This document shows, piece after piece, positions 8,601-17,699 of a stretch of 64,000 nt of DNA. How positions within the stretch are numbered: the stretch's first letter is position 1; each line of letters starts with the position of its first letter. Made by a program: the position numbers and the translations under genes. The notes below the pieces were generated by a model. It was not told the origin of the DNA. It ran no database searches and was given only the letters and a program-made list of their open reading frames with translations. The stretch comes from Acetobacterium paludosum. Its GTDB lineage: Bacteria > Bacillota > Clostridia > Eubacteriales > Eubacteriaceae. Location: contig NZ_RXYA01000003.1 of the NCBI RefSeq assembly GCF_008086595.1, forward strand, positions 146,129 through 210,128, in the 5' to 3' direction.

Positions 8601-11600
8601 TTTCGACCTGACTCCGTGTCAATGCCAGCTTGAAAGCCCCTTCCACCGCACCGAAATTTCCATACTGGTCGATGAGATTAAGCAGGGATTCCTCACTTTC
8701 GCTAAAAGCTGTTATAAATGAGAATTGGGCGGTTTGGCCTGGTTCGATTTTAACTTTAAGCCGAATACTCATGACTGGATCAAGCACCGGTCCGGTTGTA
8801 TTGGAAAGCGGTTTCTCCTGATTCATGACAACCGGATTCTTAACATTATTTCCCCTGCCGAGCATTTGCATCCGATCAGTTTCATACTGAATGTCACCCA
8901 GTATATTACCGTTAAGTAAAACCGCATTGGCCAACCACATACTTTTATCACTTTCTGATCGTGGCCGTCTGTTGGCAATGATGCATTTTTTATTCTGATT
9001 AAATTCAGTTTCTACAAAAAGATTGCTAAACGCCATATGGGCAATGTCCCCTGCCTGAGGTGCCATGACCACTTCAAAATAACTTGTCAATTCCAAAGTA
9101 TATGCTTTTTCACCGGTATTCTTTAGGGTGACTCTGCGGATTTCGACATTATCGCTGGATGCAATAACAACCTCGGTTTTTGTTTCAATCGCCCCATCCA
9201 TTCGCTTAAAAGTTGCTTTGTCAGCCGTGAAAACAACTTCATATTTATCAGGCATAACATTTATTGGCGAATAAGCCGCCGACCAAACCGCATTCGTATC
9301 GATATTGCGCAGATAGAAAAACATCCCATATTGATCCAGCGTGCTGTCTTCTCTCCAGCGTGTTACCGCAGCCATTTTACTTTTGCTGTATCCGGTGCCT
9401 CTATCTGTGATCATAATGGAATAATTTCCATTTGATAAGATATGTGTTTTTGGTAAAATTGGATCTGGTCGCGTGAACCGTCGTACTGAGCTTTCTTCTT
9501 TGTAAATCTTGCCTTTGTAAGGCACTATTTTTTCTTTGGTTCCTTTTGTAAAGATAAAATCTGACGAGACCTTTTCCTGAAGCAATAACCGGGCCGCATT
9601 GATTTCCGGATCCTCATGAAAACGGGTCTGCATAATATTGTTATTCATACAGTTATTCAGCGCCATTAAACTCATCCCCTGATGATGTGCCATGAAACTT
9701 TTTATAACAACACGTTTTGTTTCAAAGCCCAATCGTTCCGGAGTATAGTCAGCTGCTTCATAAAAACCATAAGTCCCTTCAAGACCTTCTTCCTTCAACC
9801 GTTTGATATTTTTGATGGCATCCTCAGGCTCAACCATCAGGGCCAGGAAGGTGGCATACGAAGCGGTAACCGCATCCTCAATCAATCCTCTTTTTAAGCC
9901 TAACCATGGGACACCAATAGCCTTGTATCGATAGTCATGATCCTTATCCATAACATTGTAGCCGGATTCCGAGGTTCCCCAGGGCATTGCTCTCTCATTC
10001 CCATATTTTTTCTGACTCTTAATCACAAATGAATAGGTTTCATCCAGCAACGTATTTTGATAACTTTTCATAATCAAAAGCGGCATCAGATATTCAAACA
10101 TGGTTCCTGTCCAGGAAATCAGACCTTTGTAATGATCAACATTAGTTAAAGCCCGACCCAATTTAAACCAGTGGGAAGCTGGTATTTTTCCTTTTGCGAT
10201 GCAAATATAACTGGTCTGACGTGACTCCGATGCCAGGAGATCATAGAATGAATTGGTCAGCTTTTTTTCTTCCAGATTAAAACCGATGCTGAATAATTCT
10301 TTCTTCTTGTCATACAAGGGTAAAAAATCCATTGCCTTTGAAAGTGCATCGATACGTTCAATCAACGCCATGTATCGGTTGATAAACTGTTGAATCGCAG
10401 AAACAGCCGTATTCAAAGTTTCCGCCAAATCGATAAGCCAGTTTATCGATTCAGAATGACTGTCCTGATTTGTTTTTCTAATAGCATCAGCCAATTTAGT
10501 TGCAATTTCTGCTGAATCTTTGTAAGTTTGGGGCAAATCATACAAATCTGCATTTTTCTTAAGCATGCTCAATAATTCTTCAATATTGGAACAAACGCCA
10601 TCTTTTTCGCCATACTTGGATAAACCTTCCGGAATTTTTTCCAGCAGATCAATCCCCGGCATCCATTTTGTCATATCATTTTTAAACATGCTGATCATAT
10701 CTTCAAGTTTTTTTTTCCAAACGCCTTCATCAAGATCCGCCAAATGCTCTTCCCTCGATAACGTATTAAGCGTCTGGTTCCAATCCATCAAATCCACTGA
10801 TGGATTCCCTGTGCGTGTATCTATTGGAAGAATTTCATTATAGGCTGAATAGTCTTTCTTGCCAACACAGTGCAGCGTATCTCTGATTCCATTTGAAAAT
10901 CGGGGATCAACAACAGGACTGTGAAGATAGTTTTTTAAGCCTTGCTTCAAGGTGATGAGATAGCCTAAAAAGTTCCCGCTATCCACCGTTGAAACATATG
11001 CAGGACGAAGCGGTTTTAAGGTCAGAGTATCATACCAGTTTAGCAAATGACCATTCCATTTTTCCAAAGTTTCAATGGTATCCACCGTTTTTTCAATCAA
11101 ATCGATCATCTTAAAGGTCCCAATATAGCCAAAGTCTCTGGCGGTTAAAGTTGCCAACAGTCCCAGCCCGATATTCGTCGGGGATGTCCGCTGAGCAAGC
11201 CCTCTGGGAGGATCGGCCTGATAATTGTCAGGTATCAGATAGTGACTTCTCGCATTAGAAAAATCTTCAAAATAGCGCCAGGTTTTTCGTGTGATTCTTC
11301 CCAATTCATGGGTATCATCTTCTGAAATCTTGAAAGGTTTCTCTTGATGGTCTTTACTGATGAAATAGGCAATCAATGGTCCACTGACCCAAACGAGAAA
11401 AAAGGCCAGACTGAGTAGAATTGCTTCCGATTTAAAAATAAATGCAAACAGAACAACAAGTGGGGCTTGAAACAATGAAGCCTTCATGGTGGCTATATAA
11501 CTGATCAAGGAATTTTTCTGAAATTTCTCAACATCATCAGCCGTCACCCATTCCAGCAGATTTTTCTTGGTAATAAAAACCCGTACCAGGGTGACCACAA

Positions 11601-14400
11601 TGGCACTTGCCATCAGCCAAGCCTGATAAGGTAAAAAAAGCAGAGTCAGCAAGAACTGCATGAGGACAGCTTTAAGGCCAAACATTACCGGTGTATACCG
11701 TTTGATTCGGTCATTTCCAATCCGGGCCGAGAACAAGTATCCGATCACACCCATAATGAGAGGGAATGCCTGAGCCAGGAAAAAATAGGCAAGCCAGAAA
11801 TAGATACTTCCAGGAAGAATGGTGAAACTTAAAAAGGCCAATAACATCAGGGCAGGTGAGACAAGACTTCTTCTTAAATTATCGAATATTTTCCACTTGG
11901 ATAGTCGTGAAAGGGGATTAAATATCTTGCTATGACTGCGATCAAAAATTTTTCTGAATAAAATTGGTACCAGTTGCCAGTCACCTCGAACCCAACGGTG
12001 AAGTCTTGAAGAAAATGAATTATATTTTGATGGATAGGAATCGACCAATTTAAGATCTGTCACTAAACCAGTTCTCACATAAGACCCTTCCAAAAGATCA
12101 TGACTCAGGATGGTATTATCTGGGATGGCATCCTTCATAATACTTTGGAATACGGTTAAATCATAAATTCCCTTACCCACAAAAATGCCTTCGCCGAAGA
12201 GATCCTGATAAACATCGGAAATAGCGGTAGCATAGGGATCGATGCCTTCCTGACCAGTGAAGATCCGTGAAAAGAGGGACCTGTTGGAGCTCTCATTCTC
12301 GACTTCAACTCTGGGCTGCATGAGTCCGTAACCCTCAACCACCACCCCTCTTTCCTTATCAATCACCGGTCTGTTTAAGGGGTGGGCCATGGTCGCAATC
12401 ATTTTCTTTGCCATACCCATTGGGAGAATGGTGTCGCTATCCAGGGTAATGATATATTTAACATTGGAAAATGGGGGGTTTTTAGAAGATACATAGGAAA
12501 AGCTGGTATCGGTTGCCCCGAGAATGAGGTCATTGAATTCCATTAAGGCACCTCTTTTTCGCTCCCAGCCGATCCATTTGTCATTTTCTTTGCTGTATTG
12601 ACTGTCCCGATGGAAAAAATAAAATTTATCCGTGCTCTCTTTGGCATATTTGTCGTTGAGTTCCTTTATTCCGGATAATGCGGTTTCAATGATCGCTTCG
12701 TCATCTTTCATGGCAGCTTCATCCGAATCTCTAAAGGCTCCAATGAGAGCAAAATATAAATGATCTTCTCGGTTCGACAAATAATGACTTTCCAATCCTG
12801 CCAGCAGTTCTTTGACCCGATTTTCGTCTGAAAGAAGTGTTGGTATCGCAACAATGGTACTCATGGTTTCGGGAATACCATCTTTTAATTGTAATCTTGG
12901 AAAAAAAGCAGGTTTTAGCGCATGGCAGACAATCCAATTTACCACATCCACTGCAATTTCAGATGCGGGAATCAACACTGCGATGATTGCTAAAATAGAA
13001 AACAAAACGACATGTGATGATGTGGTAAAATTTGAATAACGGACCGCTATAAAAACAAAAAGAAGAGTAATCAGATCCATGGAACCGATATAAAGGATTC
13101 CAGGATTTTTTTTGCCCATGCTCTCTGCTTTTGGGCTAAAACTATTAATCTTCTTTTCTCTGTTTTCCAGATTTTTAATACCGTTTCCGATTAAATAATA
13201 CCCAACATGCCAGGTTCTTTGGATACTGGCGTCCACAGACTCGCTTTGATTGGATTTGATATAAGATTCCTTTGCAAATGCAATGGCCATCTTTGCCAAA
13301 TAGAGTTCAGATACACCAAAACTCAGGGCAAGTTCTTCCACTTTTGTTCGGTAATGACTCCGTGTTGCAATATCCATGAGTGGATAGGTTCCATCCGGAT
13401 CTTGTTTTAATATCTGCTCCACCATACTCACCGATTCAAACAGATCCGACCAATCCAGGGATGAGAAAAAACGAATACTGGTGATGGAATTGCCCATGGT
13501 AACCGTATTAACAGATTGAGTACTGTGTTCTTTTTTGGTGATCTCCTCTGTGGTTGTTCCCAGCTTATCGAGGTTCTCATCCATGTTTTGCAAAACTTCC
13601 ACATAACTGCGACCGGATCGTCTCAATCGATAAAACAAATGCTCAACAAAGGACGGCTCCACTTCATCCAAGCTTTTCAGACTGTCTTGAAGCAGCTTTA
13701 CTGTTTTCCTGGTATCGTATTCTTCATTTTCAATCCACTTTACAAATATTTTATCTGCTTTATGCCATTGGGTTTGGGTTTTTCTTATATCTTCACAAAG
13801 AACCCGTATGTTTTCAATGAGAGCAAGGGTAATCATCATTGGCAATGCAACAATTTCCCGATCAAAAAGAACACTGTGCGACTGATATGCTTTTAAATAA
13901 TCGGATAGTATTTTTTCATCAATCTGACCATCTGTATGTGCAACAAGTTCAACAGCTACAGCAAATATACGGATTTGCCCCTTTAACAGCCCGGATTTCA
14001 AAACAGGTAACCTGATATAATCTGATTTTTTTAAATCACGCCTTAATCCTTTGACCTGTTTTTCAATAACATAGAAGTTGTCCAGTAACCATTCCGATGC
14101 CGGTGGTACCGCAAATTTCTTTTGAACATCTTCATTAAGTTCCTTGTACACGGTCATGATAAATTTGTAGTTGTCATTCATTCTTAAAATTGGCGATTTT
14201 AAAGATCTTTTTTTGACCGATACCGAATGCTCGAAGGCAATCTTTTTTGCATGATCTTCCAGTTCTTCACTTGAAAGAGAGGCGTCTCTCATATTTAATT
14301 TAGGTGTTTTTCCAGATTTTATCAAAAAAATCCATAAAAAAACCAGAGTACCGGCAAGCAGTACTCCACCCTCGATTAGCAAACGTAAATAAGCGTCCAT
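5611..14400 (-). CDS. Cyclic beta-1,2-glucan synthase-like protein (GT84-GH94, NdvB/Cgs type)
   Basis: A 2929-residue multidomain membrane protein predicted to build and cyclise beta-1,2-glucan. An N-terminal membrane anchor spans residues 5-28 and more segments lie near 430-490 and 840-1010. The glycosyltransferase domain shows LDSDTILP near residue 651, DLLEGSYVRTG near 765 and RWVRGDWQ near 803. A glucoamylase-like domain follows at about 1450-1590 (MPWGTSESGYN, FMAHHQGMSLM). Two beta-sandwich carbohydrate-binding regions sit near 1640 and 2140. The C-terminal GH94 phosphorylase domain carries GTGDWNDGMN near 2610. All domains of the proteobacterial enzymes are present and the frame is unbroken. 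AAAGGATT precedes the ATG. It is monocistronic. The product could be an osmoregulatory or surface glucan; simple beta-1,2-glucan degradation is a less likely alternative. Confidence 0.92.
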   Translation of the reverse strand: MDAYLRLLIEGGVLLAGTLVFLWIFLIKSGKTPKLNMRDASLSSEELEDHAKKIAFEHSVSVKKRSLKSPILRMNDNYKFIMTVYKELNEDVQKKFAVPPASEWLLDNFYVIEKQVKGLRRDLKKSDYIRLPVLKSGLLKGQIRIFAVAVELVAHTDGQIDEKILSDYLKAYQSHSVLFDREIVALPMMITLALIENIRVLCEDIRKTQTQWHKADKIFVKWIENEEYDTRKTVKLLQDSLKSLDEVEPSFVEHLFYRLRRSGRSYVEVLQNMDENLDKLGTTTEEITKKEHSTQSVNTVTMGNSITSIRFFSSLDWSDLFESVSMVEQILKQDPDGTYPLMDIATRSHYRTKVEELALSFGVSELYLAKMAIAFAKESYIKSNQSESVDASIQRTWHVGYYLIGNGIKNLENREKKINSFSPKAESMGKKNPGILYIGSMDLITLLFVFIAVRYSNFTTSSHVVLFSILAIIAVLIPASEIAVDVVNWIVCHALKPAFFPRLQLKDGIPETMSTIVAIPTLLSDENRVKELLAGLESHYLSNREDHLYFALIGAFRDSDEAAMKDDEAIIETALSGIKELNDKYAKESTDKFYFFHRDSQYSKENDKWIGWERKRGALMEFNDLILGATDTSFSYVSSKNPPFSNVKYIITLDSDTILPMGMAKKMIATMAHPLNRPVIDKERGVVVEGYGLMQPRVEVENESSNRSLFSRIFTGQEGIDPYATAISDVYQDLFGEGIFVGKGIYDLTVFQSIMKDAIPDNTILSHDLLEGSYVRTGLVTDLKLVDSYPSKYNSFSSRLHRWVRGDWQLVPILFRKIFDRSHSKIFNPLSRLSKWKIFDNLRRSLVSPALMLLAFLSFTILPGSIYFWLAYFFLAQAFPLIMGVIGYLFSARIGNDRIKRYTPVMFGLKAVLMQFLLTLLFLPYQAWLMASAIVVTLVRVFITKKNLLEWVTADDVEKFQKNSLISYIATMKASLFQAPLVVLFAFIFKSEAILLSLAFFLVWVSGPLIAYFISKDHQEKPFKISEDDTHELGRITRKTWRYFEDFSNARSHYLIPDNYQADPPRGLAQRTSPTNIGLGLLATLTARDFGYIGTFKMIDLIEKTVDTIETLEKWNGHLLNWYDTLTLKPLRPAYVSTVDSGNFLGYLITLKQGLKNYLHSPVVDPRFSNGIRDTLHCVGKKDYSAYNEILPIDTRTGNPSVDLMDWNQTLNTLSREEHLADLDEGVWKKKLEDMISMFKNDMTKWMPGIDLLEKIPEGLSKYGEKDGVCSNIEELLSMLKKNADLYDLPQTYKDSAEIATKLADAIRKTNQDSHSESINWLIDLAETLNTAVSAIQQFINRYMALIERIDALSKAMDFLPLYDKKKELFSIGFNLEEKKLTNSFYDLLASESRQTSYICIAKGKIPASHWFKLGRALTNVDHYKGLISWTGTMFEYLMPLLIMKSYQNTLLDETYSFVIKSQKKYGNERAMPWGTSESGYNVMDKDHDYRYKAIGVPWLGLKRGLIEDAVTASYATFLALMVEPEDAIKNIKRLKEEGLEGTYGFYEAADYTPERLGFETKRVVIKSFMAHHQGMSLMALNNCMNNNIMQTRFHEDPEINAARLLLQEKVSSDFIFTKGTKEKIVPYKGKIYKEESSVRRFTRPDPILPKTHILSNGNYSIMITDRGTGYSKSKMAAVTRWREDSTLDQYGMFFYLRNIDTNAVWSAAYSPINVMPDKYEVVFTADKATFKRMDGAIETKTEVVIASSDNVEIRRVTLKNTGEKAYTLELTSYFEVVMAPQAGDIAHMAFSNLFVETEFNQNKKCIIANRRPRSESDKSMWLANAVLLNGNILGDIQYETDRMQMLGRGNNVKNPVVMNQEKPLSNTTGPVLDPVMSIRLKVKIEPGQTAQFSFITAFSESEESLLNLIDQYGNFGAVEGAFKLALTRSQVETKYLNLDAEETELYQDMISDIVFISPAKRMSQELILKNTQGQSALWKYGISGDNPIVVVDLSKIDQVKILYEVLKAHEYWRLMDLKVDLVIISEEEYSYSLPLYTLISDIVLSTQTHDILKTSEDVFILEKNKLDEKDVSLIYAVARVILKGGAGIMRDQITDYSVNQTKTLERQEFPEKKVFSSKPINFPMSQPEKQNLLYDNGIGGFGSDGSEYVIQLEKGQNTPAPWVNVIANPEFGFMVSESGSGYTWYKNSHENKLTPWSNDVVSDSPGEVIYIGDDDSGELWTVTPLPIREDEVYVIRHGFGYSLFEHTSHGIKQRMTQHVPVSESVKITLINLKNDSELVRHLTLTYYTRPVLGVSDQFTAMHIKTRLDESGALLIENPYNEDFPEQICFMDVSIRERSVTSDRKEFFGGGDMSSPESLSYERLTGALGTGFDPCGVIQVKVTLEPNERKDIVFLLGVGNNSEAVNTITKKYLEVKNTKDSVNEVIGFWKSKLEIIQVDTPTVSMNLMLDGWLQYQVISCRLWGRSGFYQSGGAFGFRDQLQDALAVANLWPEISRSQILLHASHQYVQGDVQHWWHDPKGLGTRTRFSDDRLWLPYVTAEYIRITGDGDILKEEISFIEESELTEFEDEKCGIPMPLNVQSTLYDHCLRAIEISLKFGEHGLPLMGTGDWNDGMNTVGNKGRGESVWLGWFLVAVIDGFIPLCEKIGDPEIAEKYAEVRIKIIEAIEKTAWDGNWYRRAYFDNGQPLGSVQNSECKIDSIAQSWSVISGAGNTERSFQAMRSLENYLVSREDGLIKLLTPPFDKSDLEPGYIKGYIPGVRENGGQYTHAAAWAIIAFAKLGDGDKAWELFELINPINHTSNLRDYSRYKVEPYVLAADVYSTYPHTGRGGWTWYTGAAGWLYRAGLEYILGFQKNGETIIMDPCIPGKWKEYNLKYNYLGTIYDIKVKNPEGVNKGVKKISVDGIISTRNVINLVDDKENHEIEVYMG

Positions 14401-14537
14401 TGCTTCACAAATCCTTTCGTGATTTAATGCCTATTCCAGAAAAGTGACTTCCGACACAAATATCTTTTTTCTTTGTAGGAAAATCTGTATATTCTTTATA
14501 TACCTTTAATATCTTTTAATAACCTTAATCTAGAAAT

Positions 14538-14580
14538 AAAAAAGCCAGATACTTTTCTATAACAAGTATCTGGCTTTTTC
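14538..14580 (-). terminator. Terminator after the DUF2786 gene
   Basis: A near-perfect stem, AAGCCAGATACTT (left) with AAGTATCTGGCTT (right), is flanked by A-runs on the left and T-runs on the right, 16 nt past the minus-strand stop at 14596. Confidence 0.9.
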
Positions 14581-14595
14581 TATTTATATAAATGA

Positions 14596-15282
14596 TTACA
14601 CGGCTGCTTCCTTAACTTCTTCCAATTTATTTTGAGTGGTAAATATTTTACCTTCTCGATAACCTTGGGCATAAAAAGAATAGTGATCTTCATTGTTTTT
14701 CTCTTTATGGTGGACATGTTGCATTGGCTTGAGAATTTCTTTGACTTCCGGCGGAACCGTCATCACCAGACCCCATTCCTGGTGCTCAAAATCCTGAACC
14801 GTATAAGCATCATCCAAACCCTCGTAAAAACCTTTGCCATAAGTTTCACAGGCTTCATTAATAATGGCATTGGGCTTTTCATCCAGTTTCATAACCTTTT
14901 TTATCGCCTTCAGCTGGGAACGTATGCAATCGACCGCATAGGCAAATATACTGCTGCAGATCAGTGCATCTTCCTCATATCCATAAAATATAATGTAGTG
15001 CCGTTGAGCACCGGGAGGTGTAATCATATAGAAAACACAACAATTATTCTCAGCAATGACATCGGCCAGACCGGTCATCCAATGTTCTCTTCGAGTCGTA
15101 TAATAAATATTGCTATCTATCTTAATTGGTTTTTCATTATATCTTAATAAATCCCGATCCGTTAATTTATATTCAACCATCAGCTTTTTTGCTTTTAAAA
15201 TAGCATAATTTGCTTCATTGGCATTGGGACTTTTGCCAAGGGCTAACAGTTTTTTAATTCGATCTTTAATATTCGCTTCCAT
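14596..15282 (-). CDS. DUF2786 domain protein
   Basis: A 228-residue soluble protein. The N-terminus, IKDRIKKLLALGKSPNANEA followed by AKKLMVEYKL, is the DUF2786 signature, and the remainder resembles the region commonly attached to it. These proteins occur in phages, plasmids and bacterial chromosomes; no activity is established. No catalytic motif or membrane segment is obvious. AGGAAGAAAA precedes the start and a strong terminator follows, so it is a single-gene unit. Confidence 0.8.
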   Translation of the reverse strand: MEANIKDRIKKLLALGKSPNANEANYAILKAKKLMVEYKLTDRDLLRYNEKPIKIDSNIYYTTRREHWMTGLADVIAENNCCVFYMITPPGAQRHYIIFYGYEEDALICSSIFAYAVDCIRSQLKAIKKVMKLDEKPNAIINEACETYGKGFYEGLDDAYTVQDFEHQEWGLVMTVPPEVKEILKPMQHVHHKEKNNEDHYSFYAQGYREGKIFTTQNKLEEVKEAAV

Positions 15283-15636
15283 TTTTCTTCCTCGTTTTGA
15301 ACTTTCTGTTTTTCGCCAAAAAACATCGACTGATATCCAAAAGCCTTTATTGTAGAATCAATCCTATTTTGATATCAGTTTACTTTATATTCCTTATTTT
15401 ATTTGTAATCACTCAAACTGTCAAGAACGAAGATGAATTTTTTCACGAACCTTAATTATTTTAGGATTGGATTTTCGAATCGTCTTCACTTTAAGGTTTT
15501 GGCATTGTTTGATCTCCTTAAAATTTAATTTTAGATTTTAATTACATTGCTCTATTGATAATCGCATACATCCTATATATTTTTTATTAATATTGGGAAA
15601 TAAATTTAAAAATATTAAGCTCGTTTTTTAGTCCAA
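15283..15636. other. AT-rich intergenic stretch without recognisable content
   Basis: No plausible coding frame, strong hairpin or repeat of the families found elsewhere in the window was seen. Confidence 0.6.
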
Positions 15637-15915
15637 TTATTGAATTTGATCCTTTTCTTTGTTTTTCCAATATTTGCTTCCATCTGATAATCGACATAAA
15701 AATCCAGTTTCTATTAATCCGCGTCTTAATAAGATACAATCTCCGAAAGTATGCCAGGCATCAATTAGCTGATTAACCGACTTTTCTGAGTATTCCTGAT
15801 CATCATCAAACTTTTCTGCCAGATATTCATATACCAGTAATTGCTTTGACTGTTTCGAAGGAATCTGCTTAATTTTCCCTTCTTCATTTAAAAATGGTTT
15901 GATCTTTTGCATCAT
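15637..15915 (-). CDS. DUF2087 domain protein
   Basis: A 92-residue basic protein. The segment YLAEKFDDDQEYSEKSVNQL, then FGDCILLRRGLIETGFL and DGSKYW, matches the DUF2087 domain, a small winged-helix-like module often fused to or next to transcription regulators. Its start codon overlaps the end of the TetR gene by 4 nt, so it is translationally coupled and probably works in the same regulatory circuit. The binding target is unknown. Confidence 0.8.
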   Translation of the reverse strand: MMQKIKPFLNEEGKIKQIPSKQSKQLLVYEYLAEKFDDDQEYSEKSVNQLIDAWHTFGDCILLRRGLIETGFLCRLSDGSKYWKNKEKDQIQ

Positions 15916-16538
15916 TTTTCAACCTCTCTTTCTCTTTCAATCAAAAACATGGATGAAAGCACACGATAATCTAGCTTTACTTCCCTGTTATTATTGGTGG
16001 AATAATATATTGCCAAGCCATTAATGCTGGTCCAGAAAAAAATAGACAGCATTTTGGGATCCCCTGCTATGATGGTTCCTTCTTTTTGTCCCGCTTCCAT
16101 TATTATTTCGATTACTTGATAGGGTATATTCCTTTTTTCTTGAATAAGATCCCGAGCCTCCTGAGGAATTGCTGTTGAATTACTTGCTTGGCTAATCAGC
16201 CGACATGTATCCAAAAACGTCCGACTATTTTCAATGGTATCAATAAGTCTTTCTAAAGCAAAGCGGATTTTTTCGCCTGGGTCGATCTCCATATCCCGGA
16301 CCGAATAGGATGCCTCAATGGTTTTATCCAATGCATCATTTATGAGATCCACAAAAATCTCGTCTTTTGAAGCATAGTAATGATATAAAAGCCCCTGAGC
16401 GATACCTGCTTCCGCTGCAATATCCTGGATACGAGTGGCAAATAAGCCCTGTTTGACAAATTGTAAAAGTGCCGCATTTCGGATTTTTTCTTTGCGAGTT
16501 ACCCTCATTTTTTCATTTTGTTCCTTCGTTCGTGCCAT
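15912..16538 (-). CDS. TetR/AcrR family transcriptional regulator
   Basis: A 208-residue one-component regulator. The N-terminal helix-turn-helix region reads IRNAALLQFVKQGLFATRI then DIAAEAGIAQGLLYHYYASK, as in TetR proteins. The C-terminal ligand domain is not assignable. The frame is open back to 16610, but ATG 16538 has a GGAGG site and lies downstream of the promoter, so I use it. A perfect 19-bp inverted repeat covers its -10 region and leader, so it is very likely autorepressed. It forms an operon with the DUF2087 gene. Confidence 0.9.
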   Translation of the reverse strand: MARTKEQNEKMRVTRKEKIRNAALLQFVKQGLFATRIQDIAAEAGIAQGLLYHYYASKDEIFVDLINDALDKTIEASYSVRDMEIDPGEKIRFALERLIDTIENSRTFLDTCRLISQASNSTAIPQEARDLIQEKRNIPYQVIEIIMEAGQKEGTIIAGDPKMLSIFFWTSINGLAIYYSTNNNREVKLDYRVLSSMFLIEREREVEK

Positions 16539-16542
16539 AACA

Positions 16543-16601
16543 CCTCCAAAATGATATATTGAATTTTTATTCAATATATCATTTTGGACAATTATTGTCA
16601 A
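16543..16601 (-). promoter_or_regulatory. TetR promoter with perfect 19-bp inverted-repeat operator
   Basis: On the minus strand TTGACA (16601-16596), a 17-nt spacer and TATATT (16578-16573) form a consensus promoter. Arms 16546-16564 and 16569-16587 are perfect complements with a TTTT spacer. They cover the -10 box and reach the ribosome-binding site, a geometry expected for autorepression. Confidence 0.85.
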
Positions 16602-16652
16602 CAAAATCATGATCTTAATCGCTCAACTTTCACAGCGGGAGTCAGGAAATTT

Positions 16653-16697
16653 AAAAAGGATTTAATAAAACATTTCTGTTTTATTAAATCCTTTTTT
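16653..16697 (-). terminator. Terminator after the VOC protein operon
   Basis: Nineteen-base complementary arms (16653-16671 and 16678-16696) with flanking A/T runs directly overlap the stop of the minus-strand gene ending at 16696. Confidence 0.9.
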
Positions 16698-17445
16698 ATA
16701 AACTGCGGTAACGACCTTCTCCGATTTTGAAATCAAACCCCTTTTCACCGTCACATAAAAAATTGAGTTCTTGCAAACGATTTTCGCTTCCCTTTTCAAA
16801 ACGAAACAGTTGCTGCCCGATGATAAGCGTGGTCTCATTTTTTTGTGCAAATCCAAAAATATCCGCCCAATGTTTGGCTGTGATCTCAGGATTTTCAACC
16901 GCAAAAACGCCTTCATATAAAAATAACTGACCTAACGGATGTTGATTGATTAGCCCCTTGCCTTTCAACTGCCGGAATCGCTGTTCTTCTGTTATTTCCC
17001 AATCGATAATAAAAGGATACGATAGCCCGCCATAATCGCCATTGATCATCAACAGCTTCCAGGTGAGTCTTTCCCCATCAGGAGTCGTTCGATTACCAGC
17101 AAATATTTCTGATAAACTCAGGTTTTTTTTAACCAATTTATTTCTCAAGGCAACAATATCATGGGTTCTTAAACCAATTCTTCCGAAGGCTTCATGCTTT
17201 GGCAGAAATTTTCCGGCATCAGCAAAAATCAGGATGTCTTCAACTGGGTTTTTATTGACTATCTTATCATCAATTGACAAAAACTCGACGTAGGAAGCCC
17301 AAAAATAGCTGAGTGAATTGCAGGTGCCAAATCCTTCATGACTTCCACCCTGTTTGGCGATTAATCCATTTTTTTCAAAAACAGCATTAGCTTGTTGAAG
17401 ATCATTTATATAATGGATGGTATGATCCCATAGCAATTCGCACAT
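16696..17445 (-). CDS. VOC/glyoxalase-like domain protein
   Basis: A 249-residue soluble protein. The opening, LLWDHTIHYINDLQQANAVF, then GGSHEGFGTCNSL and YVEFLSI, matches the Glyoxalase_3 type of the vicinal-oxygen-chelate superfamily. A second, weaker half (GVFAVENPEITAKHWADIFG) suggests the usual duplicated fold. Metal ligands cannot be assigned with certainty. A GGGAG site precedes ATG 17445, 14 nt after the stop of the ferredoxin-like frame, so it is the last gene of the oxidase operon. The substrate is unknown. Confidence 0.75.
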   Translation of the reverse strand: MCELLWDHTIHYINDLQQANAVFEKNGLIAKQGGSHEGFGTCNSLSYFWASYVEFLSIDDKIVNKNPVEDILIFADAGKFLPKHEAFGRIGLRTHDIVALRNKLVKKNLSLSEIFAGNRTTPDGERLTWKLLMINGDYGGLSYPFIIDWEITEEQRFRQLKGKGLINQHPLGQLFLYEGVFAVENPEITAKHWADIFGFAQKNETTLIIGQQLFRFEKGSENRLQELNFLCDGEKGFDFKIGEGRYRSL

Positions 17446-17459
17446 TTAAACAGCTCCCT

Positions 17460-17699
17460 TCAATACAGACCTTTCTGAAACAAAAAATTCTCCCTGTCAC
17501 GTTTGCATTTTTCTTCGGCATCACACACATAAGCAGTCATGGCAATTCCTCCCATGGAACAGATATCCGCACATTTTCCACACCCGATGCAGTCTTCATA
17601 GTTCTTTAGAATTGGAATGGAAAAACCGTCGTGTTCTGTTTTTGCTTGGGTGGGGCAATATCTGGGGGAACTTCTAGTGGCGGTTCTTTCGATGCCCAA
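17460..17699 (-). CDS. 4Fe-4S ferredoxin-like domain, probably displaced C-terminus of the upstream oxidase
   Basis: The frame carries one complete cluster-binding motif, CIGCGKCADIC, preceded by SIPILKNYED. The first part of the open frame, from ATG 17699, overlaps the oxidase gene in a different frame and reads as non-coding-like sequence (ERTATRSSPRYCPTQAK), and no ribosome site is visible. The most economical reading is that the cluster domain was fused to the oxidase and a one-base deletion (or a -1 shift) between 17606 and 17699 split the two. A separate small ferredoxin with a non-ATG start is the alternative. Confidence 0.6.
   Translation of the reverse strand: MGIERTATRSSPRYCPTQAKTEHDGFSIPILKNYEDCIGCGKCADICSMGGIAMTAYVCDAEEKCKRDRENFLFQKGLY

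Noticed and set aside
13516-13896. 126-codon plus-strand frame inside the glucan synthase gene
   Set aside because: It is antisense to a gene with clear domain motifs throughout; composition is what antisense of such a gene gives.
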